A DNA stretch of 64,000 nt from Massilia sp. YIM B02763. GTDB taxonomy: Bacteria; Pseudomonadota; Gammaproteobacteria; Burkholderiales; Burkholderiaceae_D. Positions 18,580-26,664 of the stretch are shown here, piece after piece. Position 1 is the stretch's first letter, and each line of letters starts with the position of its first letter. The stretch covers positions 558,001 to 622,000 of the forward strand of contig NZ_JASNRD010000001.1 of the NCBI RefSeq assembly GCF_030412015.1, written 5' to 3'. The position numbers and the translations under genes are program-made. The notes beneath the pieces were generated by a model. It did no database searches, was not told the origin of the DNA, and saw nothing but the letters and a program-made list of their open reading frames with translations.

Positions 18580-19094
18580 CGTGTCTCTGGTTCCGGTGGG
18601 GGTGCTGGTTGTAGTTGTTCTGCCGGCTCTGGCGATGGCGGCGGCACGTCCGGCCGCGGCGCTGCTTCATCGGGCTCGTCGTCGATCAGGTGGCGGAACA
18701 CGCTCTTCGCATGGTCCAGCGAGGCAAGCATGGCGTCGGAGACGGGGCTGGGCTTCGTGTAGTCGTCGATGTACACGTCCAGCCCGTCCATCGTGTTGAA
18801 GTGCGGGTCGGCGAACAGCTTCTTGAGGGCCGTGCGCCGCACCGCCCCGTCGACGCCGCGCGCGACGAAGGCGGAAAAGTCGGATTCGCCGGTCAAGGCC
18901 GCGACGTCGTCCAGGGTCGGCAAACGCACCGGCGCCGGCGGCTCCAGCTCCGGCGCCGGCTCCGCCGGGACGGCCGTCACGGGCCGAAGCGGCGTCGACG
19001 CTTCCTCGGCGGGCGCGACACCGAGCTTCGTCTCCGTCTTGCGGCGCGACCAGCGTCGCAGGAAGCCTTCGTCCGGCATGGCTCGATCCGTCAT
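18576..19094 (-). CDS. DUF3306 protein
   Basis: 172-aa protein with the DUF3306 signature: FLRRWSRRK near the N-terminus, then TLDDVAALTGESDFSAFVARGVD, LKKLFADPHFNTMDGLDVYIDDY and a Pro/Glu-rich C-terminal tail. The family is found almost only in formate dehydrogenase clusters and its role is unproven. It is coupled by 4-base overlaps both to DUF3305 upstream and to the polyferredoxin downstream, so the three proteins are probably made in fixed ratio. Confidence 0.9.
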   Translation of the reverse strand: MTDRAMPDEGFLRRWSRRKTETKLGVAPAEEASTPLRPVTAVPAEPAPELEPPAPVRLPTLDDVAALTGESDFSAFVARGVDGAVRRTALKKLFADPHFNTMDGLDVYIDDYTKPSPVSDAMLASLDHAKSVFRHLIDDEPDEAAPRPDVPPPSPEPAEQLQPAPPPEPETR

Positions 19095-19537
19095 CCGTGC
19101 TGGCGTCCCTTCTTGCGCGGCTGCGGCTGGTAGTGTTCGCGCAGGTAGGCGGCGAGCCAGGTGTACACCTCGGCCGGCATGTCGACGCCGTCGGCGCTCT
19201 CGCCCGAGTCGAACATGCGCGTGCCCTCGACGTAGCTGACCGAGGCGCGCACGGGCATCGCGCGGCCGTCCTGCATGCGCCACAGCACGAACACCTTCGA
19301 TTCCGGGGCCATGCAGTTCTCGTAATAGCCTTCGTTCTCGTCCGGGTACAGTTCCAGCTCCAGGCCCGAGACCAGGTAATAGTCGCGTTCCGGCGAACGG
19401 CTGAGCTCCTGGACGGACGCCAGGTTGCCGCGGTCCGGCACGATGCCCACGGCGGACCAGGCTTCGTCCTCGGTCCAGCGGGTCCTGACCACGCGGCGCT
19501 GCATCAGCACCGCAATCGGCATGCTGCCCATTTTCAT
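19091..19537 (-). CDS. DUF3305 protein
   Basis: 148-aa protein matching DUF3305: PIAVLMQRRVVRTRWTEDEAW at the start, GLELELYPDENEGYYENC in the middle and FVLWRM after it. Function unknown; it is a constant neighbour of DUF3306 and formate dehydrogenase. The ATG at 19537 follows GAGGAC. It overlaps DUF3306 by 4 bases. Confidence 0.9.
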   Translation of the reverse strand: MKMGSMPIAVLMQRRVVRTRWTEDEAWSAVGIVPDRGNLASVQELSRSPERDYYLVSGLELELYPDENEGYYENCMAPESKVFVLWRMQDGRAMPVRASVSYVEGTRMFDSGESADGVDMPAEVYTWLAAYLREHYQPQPRKKGRQHG

Positions 19538-19559
19538 CGCGTCCTCGTCCTTGATGTCG

Positions 19560-20045
19560 TCATTTCTTGCTGGCGTCGGGCGAACCCTTCTGCACCGTCG
19601 GCGGCGTGCCTGCCGGGACGGATTTCGTCGGCCCGGCCTTGACGTCCTCGCTGGGCGGCGCCGTGCCGTGCTTTTCGCTCTGGATGGGCGCAGCGGCCCC
19701 CGCCGGCGTGAGCTTGCCCTGCGGCTGGCCGGCCGGGCCGCCGCCGACGGCCGGCGCGGCCGAAGCCGGCGCGGCGGCAATGGCCACCGGCGCATGGGTC
19801 TTCCAGCCCTGGGCGGCGGCGCGGGCGCGCCAGCGCGCGCTGACGGCGTCCATCGACGCGGCCAGGTTTTCCTTGTCCTTGGCGGCCTGGGCGTCGGCCT
19901 TGGCCTTCTTGTCGGCCGCCGCCTGCTGCTGGGCCGGGGTCGGCGGCGGCGGCGGCGGCAACGCGGCCAGGGCGGCGCCGGACATCCCCGCCAGCGCCAG
20001 CGCGGCGGCGCGGATCCAGCGGCGTGCGGTCGTTCGTTCGTTCAT
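19560..20045 (-). CDS. Exported Ala/Pro-rich protein of the Fdh operon
   Basis: 161-aa protein of unknown function. Residues 1-28 (MNERTTARRWIRAAALALAG...) look like a signal peptide with a twin Arg; the mature part starts LPPPPPPTPAQQQ, has a Lys/Ala/Gln helix-forming stretch (about 40-75) and then a Gly/Pro/Ala-rich low-complexity tail. It is within the operon (19 bases after the lipoprotein gene, 22 before DUF3305). No family is recognised. Codon use is that of its neighbours, so it is a real gene. Confidence 0.65.
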   Translation of the reverse strand: MNERTTARRWIRAAALALAGMSGAALAALPPPPPPTPAQQQAAADKKAKADAQAAKDKENLAASMDAVSARWRARAAAQGWKTHAPVAIAAAPASAAPAVGGGPAGQPQGKLTPAGAAAPIQSEKHGTAPPSEDVKAGPTKSVPAGTPPTVQKGSPDASKK

Positions 20046-20064
20046 CGCGTTCTCCTCCGTCAGT

Positions 20065-20508
20065 TCAACGACCCGGAGCCGCGCCGGCGGCGGGATCGCG
20101 GTGCACGGCGCCCGTGGCCGGCGCGTCGCGCGGGGCGCCCGGCGGCGGCGTGTTCTCGCCGCTCGGTTGCTGCGCGGGTCCGCCGCCAGGCATGCTGGCC
20201 GCACCCGGGTTGCTGACGCCGGACGTGGGGCCCTTGCCGCTTTCCGTGACGGTGCCGCCGGTGGCGGCGCCCGAGGTATTGCCGCCGCTGCCGCCGGCGA
20301 TGCCCGGCGTGCCGCCCGCGTAGGTCGCGTCGGTCTTGGGACCGCCGTTGGCGGCCATCACCTGGCCGCTGGTGCCGCCGCCGGCCGAGACCATGCCGGG
20401 GAATTTGGTCTGGCGCTGGGCCGTGTCGCCGTGCTTCGCGCAGCCGGCCGCGGCCAGCAGCAGCATGGCAGCAACGGCCGCAAGCGCGATATTCGGTGCC
20501 GTCTTCAT
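20065..20508 (-). CDS. Gly-rich lipoprotein of the Fdh operon
   Basis: 147-aa predicted lipoprotein: hydrophobic signal ending LLLAAAGC, with Cys22 as the lipid-modified residue. The mature part is low complexity, rich in Gly, Thr, Ala and Pro, with no recognised domain. It lies 10 bases after the gamma-subunit gene. No homologous function is known to me; an assembly or periplasmic tethering role is only a guess from context. Confidence 0.65.
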   Translation of the reverse strand: MKTAPNIALAAVAAMLLLAAAGCAKHGDTAQRQTKFPGMVSAGGGTSGQVMAANGGPKTDATYAGGTPGIAGGSGGNTSGAATGGTVTESGKGPTSGVSNPGAASMPGGGPAQQPSGENTPPPGAPRDAPATGAVHRDPAAGAAPGR

Positions 20509-20518
20509 GGTGCGCTCC

Positions 20519-21664
20519 TCAATGGGCCGGACGCGGCGGCATGCCCGCGTTCGGCGCCTGGCCCGGCGGATGATTGGGCGGGCTGCCGGGCGGCTGGTCG
20601 GGCGGCGTGCGGTCGTCGAAGGTGCCGGGCGGAACGCCCGCCTTGACTTCCTCGTACCACACGGCGTGGTGGGCCTTGGCCCAGGATTCGTCGACGGTGC
20701 CGTGGCGCATCGCGTGATAGGCGCCCGGCGTGCCCCAGGTGCCGATATAGCTGTGGCCCATGGCGGCGGCGATGTAGAACATGGCGCCGACGATGTGCAG
20801 TGTGTTCGCCACCTGCAGCACGTAGCGGGTCTGGCCGAAGCCGATGAAGTCCAGGATCAGGCCCGTCACCGACATCACGATGCCCAGCAGCGTCACGCCC
20901 AGCCAGAACCAGGCCTTCTCCCCGGCATTGAAGAAGCCGGCCCGCACGTGCTTGTGGCTGACGAGCCCCCCGCCCTGCTTCACCCATTCCCAATCGATCT
21001 TCCTGAGGAAGTTACGGTGCAGGAAGGTAAAGAACATCAGCACCGAGCACACGATGAACAGCGGGCCGATGAAGTTGTGCAGGTACTTGAAGACGTAGGC
21101 GATGAAGGCGAACACGTCGTGCCCGACGAGCGGGATCAGGAGCTTCTTGCCGAACATGATTACCAGCCCCGTCACGGCCAGCACGATGAAGCTGATCGCC
21201 GTCGCCCAGTGCACCCAGCGCTCCCAGCCGTTGAAGCGCTGGATGCGCCGCCCCGTTTCCGGCGCATCGGTGCGCGCGGGGCCGACCAGGCGGTAGAAGA
21301 AGAAGATCGCCACGATCACGACGACCAGCAGCGTGCCCGTCATGGTCGCGATCGGGCCGTTGCGCCATTCGCGCCAGGTATTGCCGCCGCGCTGGACGAT
21401 CACGGTTCCCTCCGTGTGGCCGTACTGGCCCAGGTAGTGGCGGTCGACGTGCACGCGGCCGGACGAGGCCGAGGCCAGTCCCGGTTCCGGGCTGCGCGAG
21501 TCGGCTTCGGCCTGCAGGATCGTCTGCTCTTCCGCGTACGCAGGCTCGGCCCGCTCGTTGGGCACGCCCGCGCGGGCCGGCCCGCCGGCCAGCACGAGCA
21601 GCGCCAGCACGGCGAGGATGCAGGGAACGAGCGCCCGCGGCAGATACTGGAATGCGCGCATCAT
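20519..21664 (-). CDS. fdhI: Formate dehydrogenase gamma subunit (cytochrome b556)
   Basis: Membrane anchor (381 aa) that takes electrons from the beta subunit through two b haems to quinone. A signal-like first helix is followed by a periplasmic stretch and then four core helices (about 110-290). Candidate haem-ligand His residues are in WVHWATAISF, FKYLHNFIG and NTLHIVGAMFYIAAAMGHSYIG. The N-terminal extension and the Pro-rich tail make it longer than E. coli FdoI (about 211 aa), as is usual for beta-proteobacterial gamma subunits. The second Met is an equally good start. Confidence 0.93.
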   Translation of the reverse strand: MMRAFQYLPRALVPCILAVLALLVLAGGPARAGVPNERAEPAYAEEQTILQAEADSRSPEPGLASASSGRVHVDRHYLGQYGHTEGTVIVQRGGNTWREWRNGPIATMTGTLLVVVIVAIFFFYRLVGPARTDAPETGRRIQRFNGWERWVHWATAISFIVLAVTGLVIMFGKKLLIPLVGHDVFAFIAYVFKYLHNFIGPLFIVCSVLMFFTFLHRNFLRKIDWEWVKQGGGLVSHKHVRAGFFNAGEKAWFWLGVTLLGIVMSVTGLILDFIGFGQTRYVLQVANTLHIVGAMFYIAAAMGHSYIGTWGTPGAYHAMRHGTVDESWAKAHHAVWYEEVKAGVPPGTFDDRTPPDQPPGSPPNHPPGQAPNAGMPPRPAH

Positions 21665-21673
21665 GGGTTTCTC

Positions 21674-21895
21674 CTAGGGGTTGGCCCGGTTGTATTCGTT
21701 CTGCAGCTGGTTGCGGTTGTTGATCGTGCCCCACCAGGCGAGCTTGTCGTTGTGGAACATGACCTGCTGCTGGCGGTTGTCGGTCTTGCCGGCGTACTGG
21801 CCCTTGATCCAGGCCGGGTGCTGGTCGACTTCGAGGCAGCCGACCAGCAGCGCCAGCGGCACGGCGATCAGGCAGAGTCTCGCGATGGTCTTCAT
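21674..21895 (-). CDS. Small lipoprotein between fdhB and fdhI
   Basis: 73-aa protein with a lipoprotein signal (MKTIARLCLIAVPLALLVGC, Cys20) and a compact mature part of about 53 residues containing HPAWIKGQYAGKTDNRQ and WWGTINNRNQLQNEYNRA. Its ATG overlaps the fdhB stop by 4 bases (ATGA) and it ends 9 bases before fdhI, so it is built into the operon between two structural genes. Function unknown; the coupling suggests a stoichiometric small component or assembly factor of the periplasmic complex. Confidence 0.78.
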   Translation of the reverse strand: MKTIARLCLIAVPLALLVGCLEVDQHPAWIKGQYAGKTDNRQQQVMFHNDKLAWWGTINNRNQLQNEYNRANP

Positions 21896-22572
21896 GTCGG
21901 CTGCTCCCCCGGATCGTTCTGCGATTGGCCCGGCACCTGGTTGATGCGCGGCGCGTCGCCCTTGGCGCCGATGCTGCCGCCGCGCTTGGGCTTGCCGTAG
22001 GCGATCTTCCAGCCCCACAGTTCGGGACCGTAGCCGCGCGTCTCCACGCGCTGGCGGTAGATGTCGGCCAGGATGTTGGCGTCGCCGCCGATCAGCGCCT
22101 TGGTGCCGCACATCTCGGCGCAGGCGGGCAGCTTGCCCTCGGCGATGCGGTTGCGGCCGTACTTCTTGAATTCCGCTTCCGACGTGTCCGGTTCCGGGCC
22201 GCCGGCGCAGAACGTGCACTTGTCCATCTTGCCGCGGTGGTTGAACAGGCCCGTCTCGGGAAACTGCGGTGCGCCGAACGGGCAGGCGTAGTAGCAGTAG
22301 CCGCAGCCGATGCACTGGTCCTTCGAGTGCAGCACGATGCCGTCCTCGGTGTGGTAGATGCAGTTGACGGGGCAGACCGCCAGGCATGGCGCGTCCGTGC
22401 AATGCATGCAGGCCATCGAGATCGAGCGCTCGCCCGGCATGCCGTCGTTGATCGTCACCACGCGGCGGCGGTTCACGCCCCATGGCGTCTCGTGCTCGTT
22501 CTTGCAGGCGGTCACGCAACCGTTGCAGTCGATGCAGCGCTCGGTGTCGCAAATGAACTTCATCCTGGCCAT
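21892..22572 (-). CDS. fdhB: Formate dehydrogenase beta (iron-sulfur) subunit
   Basis: 226-aa electron-transfer subunit with four 4Fe-4S motifs: CIDCNGCVTAC, CMHCTDAPCLAVCP, CIGCGYCYYACPFGAP and CTFC...CAEMCGTKAL. It passes electrons from the alpha subunit to cytochrome b. It is shorter than E. coli FdoH (300 aa) and lacks the C-terminal membrane helix, ending in a polar Gly/Gln-rich tail. It begins 19 bases after fdhA. Confidence 0.94.
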   Translation of the reverse strand: MARMKFICDTERCIDCNGCVTACKNEHETPWGVNRRRVVTINDGMPGERSISMACMHCTDAPCLAVCPVNCIYHTEDGIVLHSKDQCIGCGYCYYACPFGAPQFPETGLFNHRGKMDKCTFCAGGPEPDTSEAEFKKYGRNRIAEGKLPACAEMCGTKALIGGDANILADIYRQRVETRGYGPELWGWKIAYGKPKRGGSIGAKGDAPRINQVPGQSQNDPGEQPT

Positions 22573-22591
22573 GCGTTTCTCCTTCCCGCCG

Positions 22592-25414
22592 TCACGCGCG
22601 CACCAGGCGGCACAGCGATACCTTGGTTTCCTGCATCATCGTCACGGCGTCGTAGCCATACGTCCAGCCCGTATTGACGGCCTCGCCGCGCACCTGCGGC
22701 GCGCCGCCCTCCGGATAATGGTCCTTCAAGTCCTCGCCCATCCACCAGCCGCCGAAGTGGAAAGGCATCCACACGAGGCCTTCCGGCACGCGCGGCGTGA
22801 CCATCGCCATCAGCTTCAGGCGCGCCCCCGTCGGGGTCTCGACCCACATGAAGTCGCCCAGCTTGACGCCCACCTGGGCCGCATCGTGCGGGTTCACCTC
22901 GCAGAACATGTTCTGCTGCAGCTCGGCCAGCCAGGGGTTGGAGCGCGTCTCGTCGCCGCCGCCCTCGAACTCGACCAGGCGGCCCGAGGTCATGATGAGC
23001 GGATAGTCCTTCGAGAAGTCGACCTGCTGCACGGATTTGTACAGCGTCGGCAGGCGCCAGAACGCGGCCTTGTCGTCGTAGGTCGGGTACTGCGCCACCA
23101 GGTCGCGCCGCGGCGACAGCAGCGGCTCGCGGTGCACGGGAATCGGGTCGGGGAAGTTCCACACATTGCAGCGGGCCCGCGCATTGCCGAACGGGGCGCA
23201 GCCGTGCGCGATCACCACGCGCTGGATGCCGCCGGAAAGATCGGTCTTCCAGTTCTTGCCCTCGGCCTGGACCTGCTCTTCCGGCGTCAGGTCGGCCCAC
23301 CAGCCCAGCTTTTTCAGGAACACGTGGTCGAATTCCGGGTAGCCCGTATCGAGTTCGCTGTCCTTCGTGAACGAGCCGTCGGCCGCCAGCAGGCTCTCGC
23401 CGTTGTGCTCCACGCCCCAGTTGGCGCGGAACGGCAGGCCGCCCTCGGCCACCGGCTTGTGCAGGTCGTACAGGATCGGCGTGCCCGGGTGCTTCATTTC
23501 CGGCGTGCCCCAGCACGGCCACGGCAGGCCGTAGTAGTCGCCCTTGCAGGGGCCGGACTCGGCGCGCATCGTGGTCGGGTTGAACGTGTGCTTGTTCTGC
23601 ATGTGCAGCTTCAGGCGCTCCGGCGAGCAGCCCGTGTAGCCGATGGTCCAGCAGGAGCGGTTGATCTCGCGGAGGATGTCCTCGACCACGGGCTCGTTGT
23701 GCACGACCTTGATGTTCTTGACCAGCTGCTCGGCGAATCCGAATTTTTTCGCGAACAGGTACATGATCTCGTGGTCGGTCTTGCATTCGAACAGCGGCTG
23801 GATCACCCTTTCGCGCCACTGGATCGAGCGGTTCGACGCGGTGACGGAACCCTGGCATTCGAACTGCGAGGCGGCCGGCAGCAGGTAGACGCCGTTCTCG
23901 CGCCCGTGCATGGCGGCCGTCATGCTCGGATACGGGTCGATCACCACGAGCATGTCGAGCTTCTGCATGGCCGCCTTCATGTCCGGCAGGCGGGTCTGGC
24001 TGTTGGGCGCGTGGCCCCAGTAGATCACGGCGCGCAGGTTGCTGGGCTGGTCGACGTACTGGTTCTGTTCCAGCACGCCGTCGTACCAGCGCGACACGGT
24101 GATGCCGGACTTTTCCATCAGCTCCTTGGAGCCGTAGCGCGACTTGAGCCATTCGTAGTCGACGCCCCAGACGTTGGCGAAGTGCTTCCACGCGCCCTCG
24201 GCCAGACCGAAGTAGCCGGGCAGCGAATCGGCGTTCGGGCCCACGTCGGTGGCGCCCTGCACGTTGTCGTGGCCGCGGTAGATGTTGGCGCCGCCGCCCT
24301 GCACGCCGATATTCCCGAGCACCAGCTGCAGGATCGACAGCGCCCGCACGTTGGCCGTGCCCACGTGGTGCTGCGTGATGCCCATGCACCAGACCACGGA
24401 CGACGGACGGTTCGTCGCCAGCATCTCGGCCGCCTTGCGCACGGCCGATTCCGGCACGCCGGTCACCTCGGTGACCTTGTCCGGGGTCCACTTGGCGACT
24501 TCCTTGCGCACGTCGTCCATGCCGTAGGTGCGCGCGGCGATGAAATCCTTGTCTTCCCAGCCGTTCTGGAAGATGTGCCAGATCAGTCCCCAGACCAGCG
24601 CAATGTCCGTGCCGGGACGCACGCGCACGTAGTGGTGGGCGAACCGCGCCGTGCGCGTGAAGCGCGGGTCGATCACGATCATCTTCGCGCCCAGCTCCTT
24701 CGCGTGCAGGAAGTGCAGCATCGAGATCGGGTGGGCCTCGGCCGGGTTCGAGCCGATGAACAGCACGGCCTTGCTGTAGTGCAGGTCGTTGAAGGAATTC
24801 GTCATCGCCCCGTAGCCGAAGGTCTGGGCGACGCCGGCCACGGTGGTCGAGTGGCAGATGCGGGCCTGGTGGTCGCAGTTGTTGGTGCCCCACATCGACA
24901 CCCATTTGCGCAGCAGGTAGGCCTGTTCGTTGTTGTGCTTGGAGCTGCCGATCACCATCAGCGCGTCCGGCCCCGCTTCCTTGCGCAGGTGCAGCAGGCG
25001 GTCGCCGATCTCGTTGATGGCCTGGTCCCAGGAGATGCGCTCGTACTTGCCGTTGACGAGCTTCATCGGGTAGCGCAGGCGCTTTTCGCCGAAGCCGTGC
25101 TCGCGCACGGACGCGCCCTTGGCGCAGTGGGCGCCCATATTGATGGGCGAATCGAACGCCGCTTCCTGGCGGATCCAGACCCCGTTGCTGACCACCGCCT
25201 CGACCGAGCAGCCCACCGAGCAGTGGCTGCAGACCGTGTGCTTGATCTCGGTCTTGGGCTGGGCCTGCGCGGCCGGGTCGGCCGCATTGGCCGGCCCGAT
25301 CACGTTCAGCGGCAGGTGGCGCGCGAGCGCACCGGCGCCGGCCGTGATGCCGGCGCCAGCCAGGAAGCGGCGGCGTTTCAGGCCGCTGTCGCGCGATGTC
25401 TTCACCAGGGTCAT
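22592..25414 (-). CDS. fdhA: Formate dehydrogenase alpha (catalytic) subunit
   Basis: 940-aa molybdopterin (Mo/W-bis-MGD) oxidoreductase that oxidises formate to CO2 in the periplasm. A Tat signal (KRRRFLAGAG, residues 13-22) is followed by a 4Fe-4S site CSHCSVGC...C (62, 65, 69, 97). The metal ligand is Cys187 in ARICHSTTVAGV, where E. coli FdnG/FdoG have selenocysteine, so no UGA recoding is needed; the neighbouring His is kept. Later motifs include GSNPAEAHPISMLHF and the C-terminal pterin domain MVTPRVPEGLVWMPFHFGGWW. The nearby tungstate importer makes tungsten a plausible metal, but the sequence does not settle it. Confidence 0.95.
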   Translation of the reverse strand: MTLVKTSRDSGLKRRRFLAGAGITAGAGALARHLPLNVIGPANAADPAAQAQPKTEIKHTVCSHCSVGCSVEAVVSNGVWIRQEAAFDSPINMGAHCAKGASVREHGFGEKRLRYPMKLVNGKYERISWDQAINEIGDRLLHLRKEAGPDALMVIGSSKHNNEQAYLLRKWVSMWGTNNCDHQARICHSTTVAGVAQTFGYGAMTNSFNDLHYSKAVLFIGSNPAEAHPISMLHFLHAKELGAKMIVIDPRFTRTARFAHHYVRVRPGTDIALVWGLIWHIFQNGWEDKDFIAARTYGMDDVRKEVAKWTPDKVTEVTGVPESAVRKAAEMLATNRPSSVVWCMGITQHHVGTANVRALSILQLVLGNIGVQGGGANIYRGHDNVQGATDVGPNADSLPGYFGLAEGAWKHFANVWGVDYEWLKSRYGSKELMEKSGITVSRWYDGVLEQNQYVDQPSNLRAVIYWGHAPNSQTRLPDMKAAMQKLDMLVVIDPYPSMTAAMHGRENGVYLLPAASQFECQGSVTASNRSIQWRERVIQPLFECKTDHEIMYLFAKKFGFAEQLVKNIKVVHNEPVVEDILREINRSCWTIGYTGCSPERLKLHMQNKHTFNPTTMRAESGPCKGDYYGLPWPCWGTPEMKHPGTPILYDLHKPVAEGGLPFRANWGVEHNGESLLAADGSFTKDSELDTGYPEFDHVFLKKLGWWADLTPEEQVQAEGKNWKTDLSGGIQRVVIAHGCAPFGNARARCNVWNFPDPIPVHREPLLSPRRDLVAQYPTYDDKAAFWRLPTLYKSVQQVDFSKDYPLIMTSGRLVEFEGGGDETRSNPWLAELQQNMFCEVNPHDAAQVGVKLGDFMWVETPTGARLKLMAMVTPRVPEGLVWMPFHFGGWWMGEDLKDHYPEGGAPQVRGEAVNTGWTYGYDAVTMMQETKVSLCRLVRA

Positions 25415-25459
25415 TGCGAACTCCTTCGAGAGCGTTCGTATGTGTTCACGGGCATGGGG

Positions 25460-25678
25460 TCACCAGTAGGCGGCGGTACGGTAGTAGGTGCGGATGTGTT
25501 CCGTCTCGTGGTAGCCCTTGGGCCGCGGCGCGGGCGCCGGCGCGGCCACTGGCGCGGGCGCCGCGGCATCGGCCTTGCCCGCCACCACGGCGAGCGCGCC
25601 CAGCGGCGCCGCCTTCAGCAGGCTGCGGCGGGTCGGATCGGGCCGGTCCTGGGCCGGCGGTCGCGGGTTCTCGTTCAT
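25460..25678 (-). CDS. Formate dehydrogenase region Tat-target mini-protein
   Basis: 72-aa protein with a twin-arginine motif (TRRSLLKAAPLG, about residues 16-27), an Ala/Pro-rich linker and the conserved ending ETEHIRTYYRTAAYW. This pattern matches the short 'formate dehydrogenase region TAT target' family found just before fdhA. It probably rides with, or aids export of, the alpha subunit; the exact job is unproven. It lies 8 bases after the torD-like gene and 45 before fdhA. Confidence 0.9.
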   Translation of the reverse strand: MNENPRPPAQDRPDPTRRSLLKAAPLGALAVVAGKADAAAPAPVAAPAPAPRPKGYHETEHIRTYYRTAAYW

Positions 25679-25686
25679 CGTTGGCC

Positions 25687-26436
25687 TCATGCGGTCAAGG
25701 TGGTGTCGGCCGGCACGTCCGGGCTGGACGCGGGCAAGGCGTGGCGCAGGTCGGCGCGCGGCAGGCGCGGCTGGCCGGTCAGTGGGTCGAGTGCGGGATC
25801 GAGCGGATCCAGGACGGCGAAGGCCTGGGCCTCGATCGACAGGAAGGCGTCGACCACGCGCGCGACGACGCGGTGGAAGTTCGACGCTTCCGCGCCCGCG
25901 ATGTCGGCCAGGCAGGCCGCGTACCAGGGCCGCACATGCGTCTCGAAGAAGGCCTTCTGCGCCGGCAGCGGGCGGGGCATGGCGCCCGGGCCACCCTGGA
26001 TCAGCACCCGCATCGTCTCGCACACGGCGCCCAGGTGGTCCTCGAACTCGCCGCTGCCCGGCGCGCGTGCCAGGCCCAGCACGGCCATATCGCGGCGCAG
26101 CTCGGCCAGCGGCACGTCGTTCAGGTGGCCGGTCAGGTAGAAGGAGCCGTAGGGATTGAGCAGCGGGGTACCGGTGCTGACGAACAGCAGGTCGAATTCG
26201 TCGGCCGCCGCGCGCGCATCGACGACGCCGGCGGCCTGGGTCAGCGCGAGCCATGCATCTTCCAGCGCGAATTCGCCGCTGGCCGCGATCGGATCGGCAT
26301 GCGCGAGGGCCGCCAGCAACGCGGCATCGGGCGGCGCCAGCAGCAGGCGCGCGAACAATGCGTAGAAGTCGGCACGGGCCTGGTCTTCCTCGTGCAGGTG
26401 AAGATCCTGCTGCCGGTCTTGCTGCTGCTCGGACAT
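25687..26436 (-). CDS. TorD/DmsD-family redox enzyme maturation chaperone
   Basis: 249-aa all-helical chaperone that should bind the Tat signal of FdhA and hold it for cofactor loading. Recognisable parts are RADFYALFARLLLAPPD, the EFDLLFVSTGTPLLNPYGSFYLTG motif (Y/F-x-x-L-F..P..P-Y-x-S), LAELRRDMAVLGL, EDHLGAVCETMRVL and FFETHVRPWYAACLADI. MSEQQQD at 26436 has GGGAG just upstream; the frame runs on to 26526 but that part is polar and unlike the family. It is the first gene of the formate dehydrogenase operon, whose promoter must lie in 26437-26541. Confidence 0.88.
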   Translation of the reverse strand: MSEQQQDRQQDLHLHEEDQARADFYALFARLLLAPPDAALLAALAHADPIAASGEFALEDAWLALTQAAGVVDARAAADEFDLLFVSTGTPLLNPYGSFYLTGHLNDVPLAELRRDMAVLGLARAPGSGEFEDHLGAVCETMRVLIQGGPGAMPRPLPAQKAFFETHVRPWYAACLADIAGAEASNFHRVVARVVDAFLSIEAQAFAVLDPLDPALDPLTGQPRLPRADLRHALPASSPDVPADTTLTA

Positions 26437-26541
26437 GCTGCTCCCATTGGCGAAGTTTGATGCGAGTCTAGCAGCCGTGACAAAAGAAATGCACACGATA
26501 CGACTTTTGGCAGGGGCTGTATCCACCTGGAATGAAAGTGC

Positions 26542-26664
26542 TCAACGCAGGCCCGCGGCGCGCATCGCGACGCGCAACAGCCAGGCCACGACGCCGAGGG
26601 CGGCCACCCCGCCCAGCCATAAGGCGAGCATCCACGCAAGCCGACGCAGCCACAAGCGCCGCAT
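26542..26664 (-). CDS. DUF2474 mini-protein of the bd-type oxidase
   Basis: 40-aa single-helix protein, MRRLWLRRLAWMLALWLGG then VAALGVVAWLLRVAMRAAGLR. It matches the small DUF2474 family, which sits after cydAB in many proteobacteria and is comparable in place and size to CydX. The start shares one base with the cydB stop (TGATG), so it is translationally coupled. It probably stabilises the oxidase. Easily missed because it has no independent ribosome binding site. Confidence 0.8.
   Translation of the reverse strand: MRRLWLRRLAWMLALWLGGVAALGVVAWLLRVAMRAAGLR

Noticed and set aside
22358..26140. A 1260-codon plus-strand open frame opposite fdhB, fdhA and torD
   Set aside because: Its protein is Arg/His/Gln/Val repetitive sequence typical of antisense frames in GC-rich genes; fdhA and its neighbours on the minus strand are unmistakable.
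26458..26471. FNR box before the formate dehydrogenase operon (TTGAT-GCGA-GTCTA)
   Set aside because: Only one half-site is good; the other matches 3 of 5 positions. Too weak to call.
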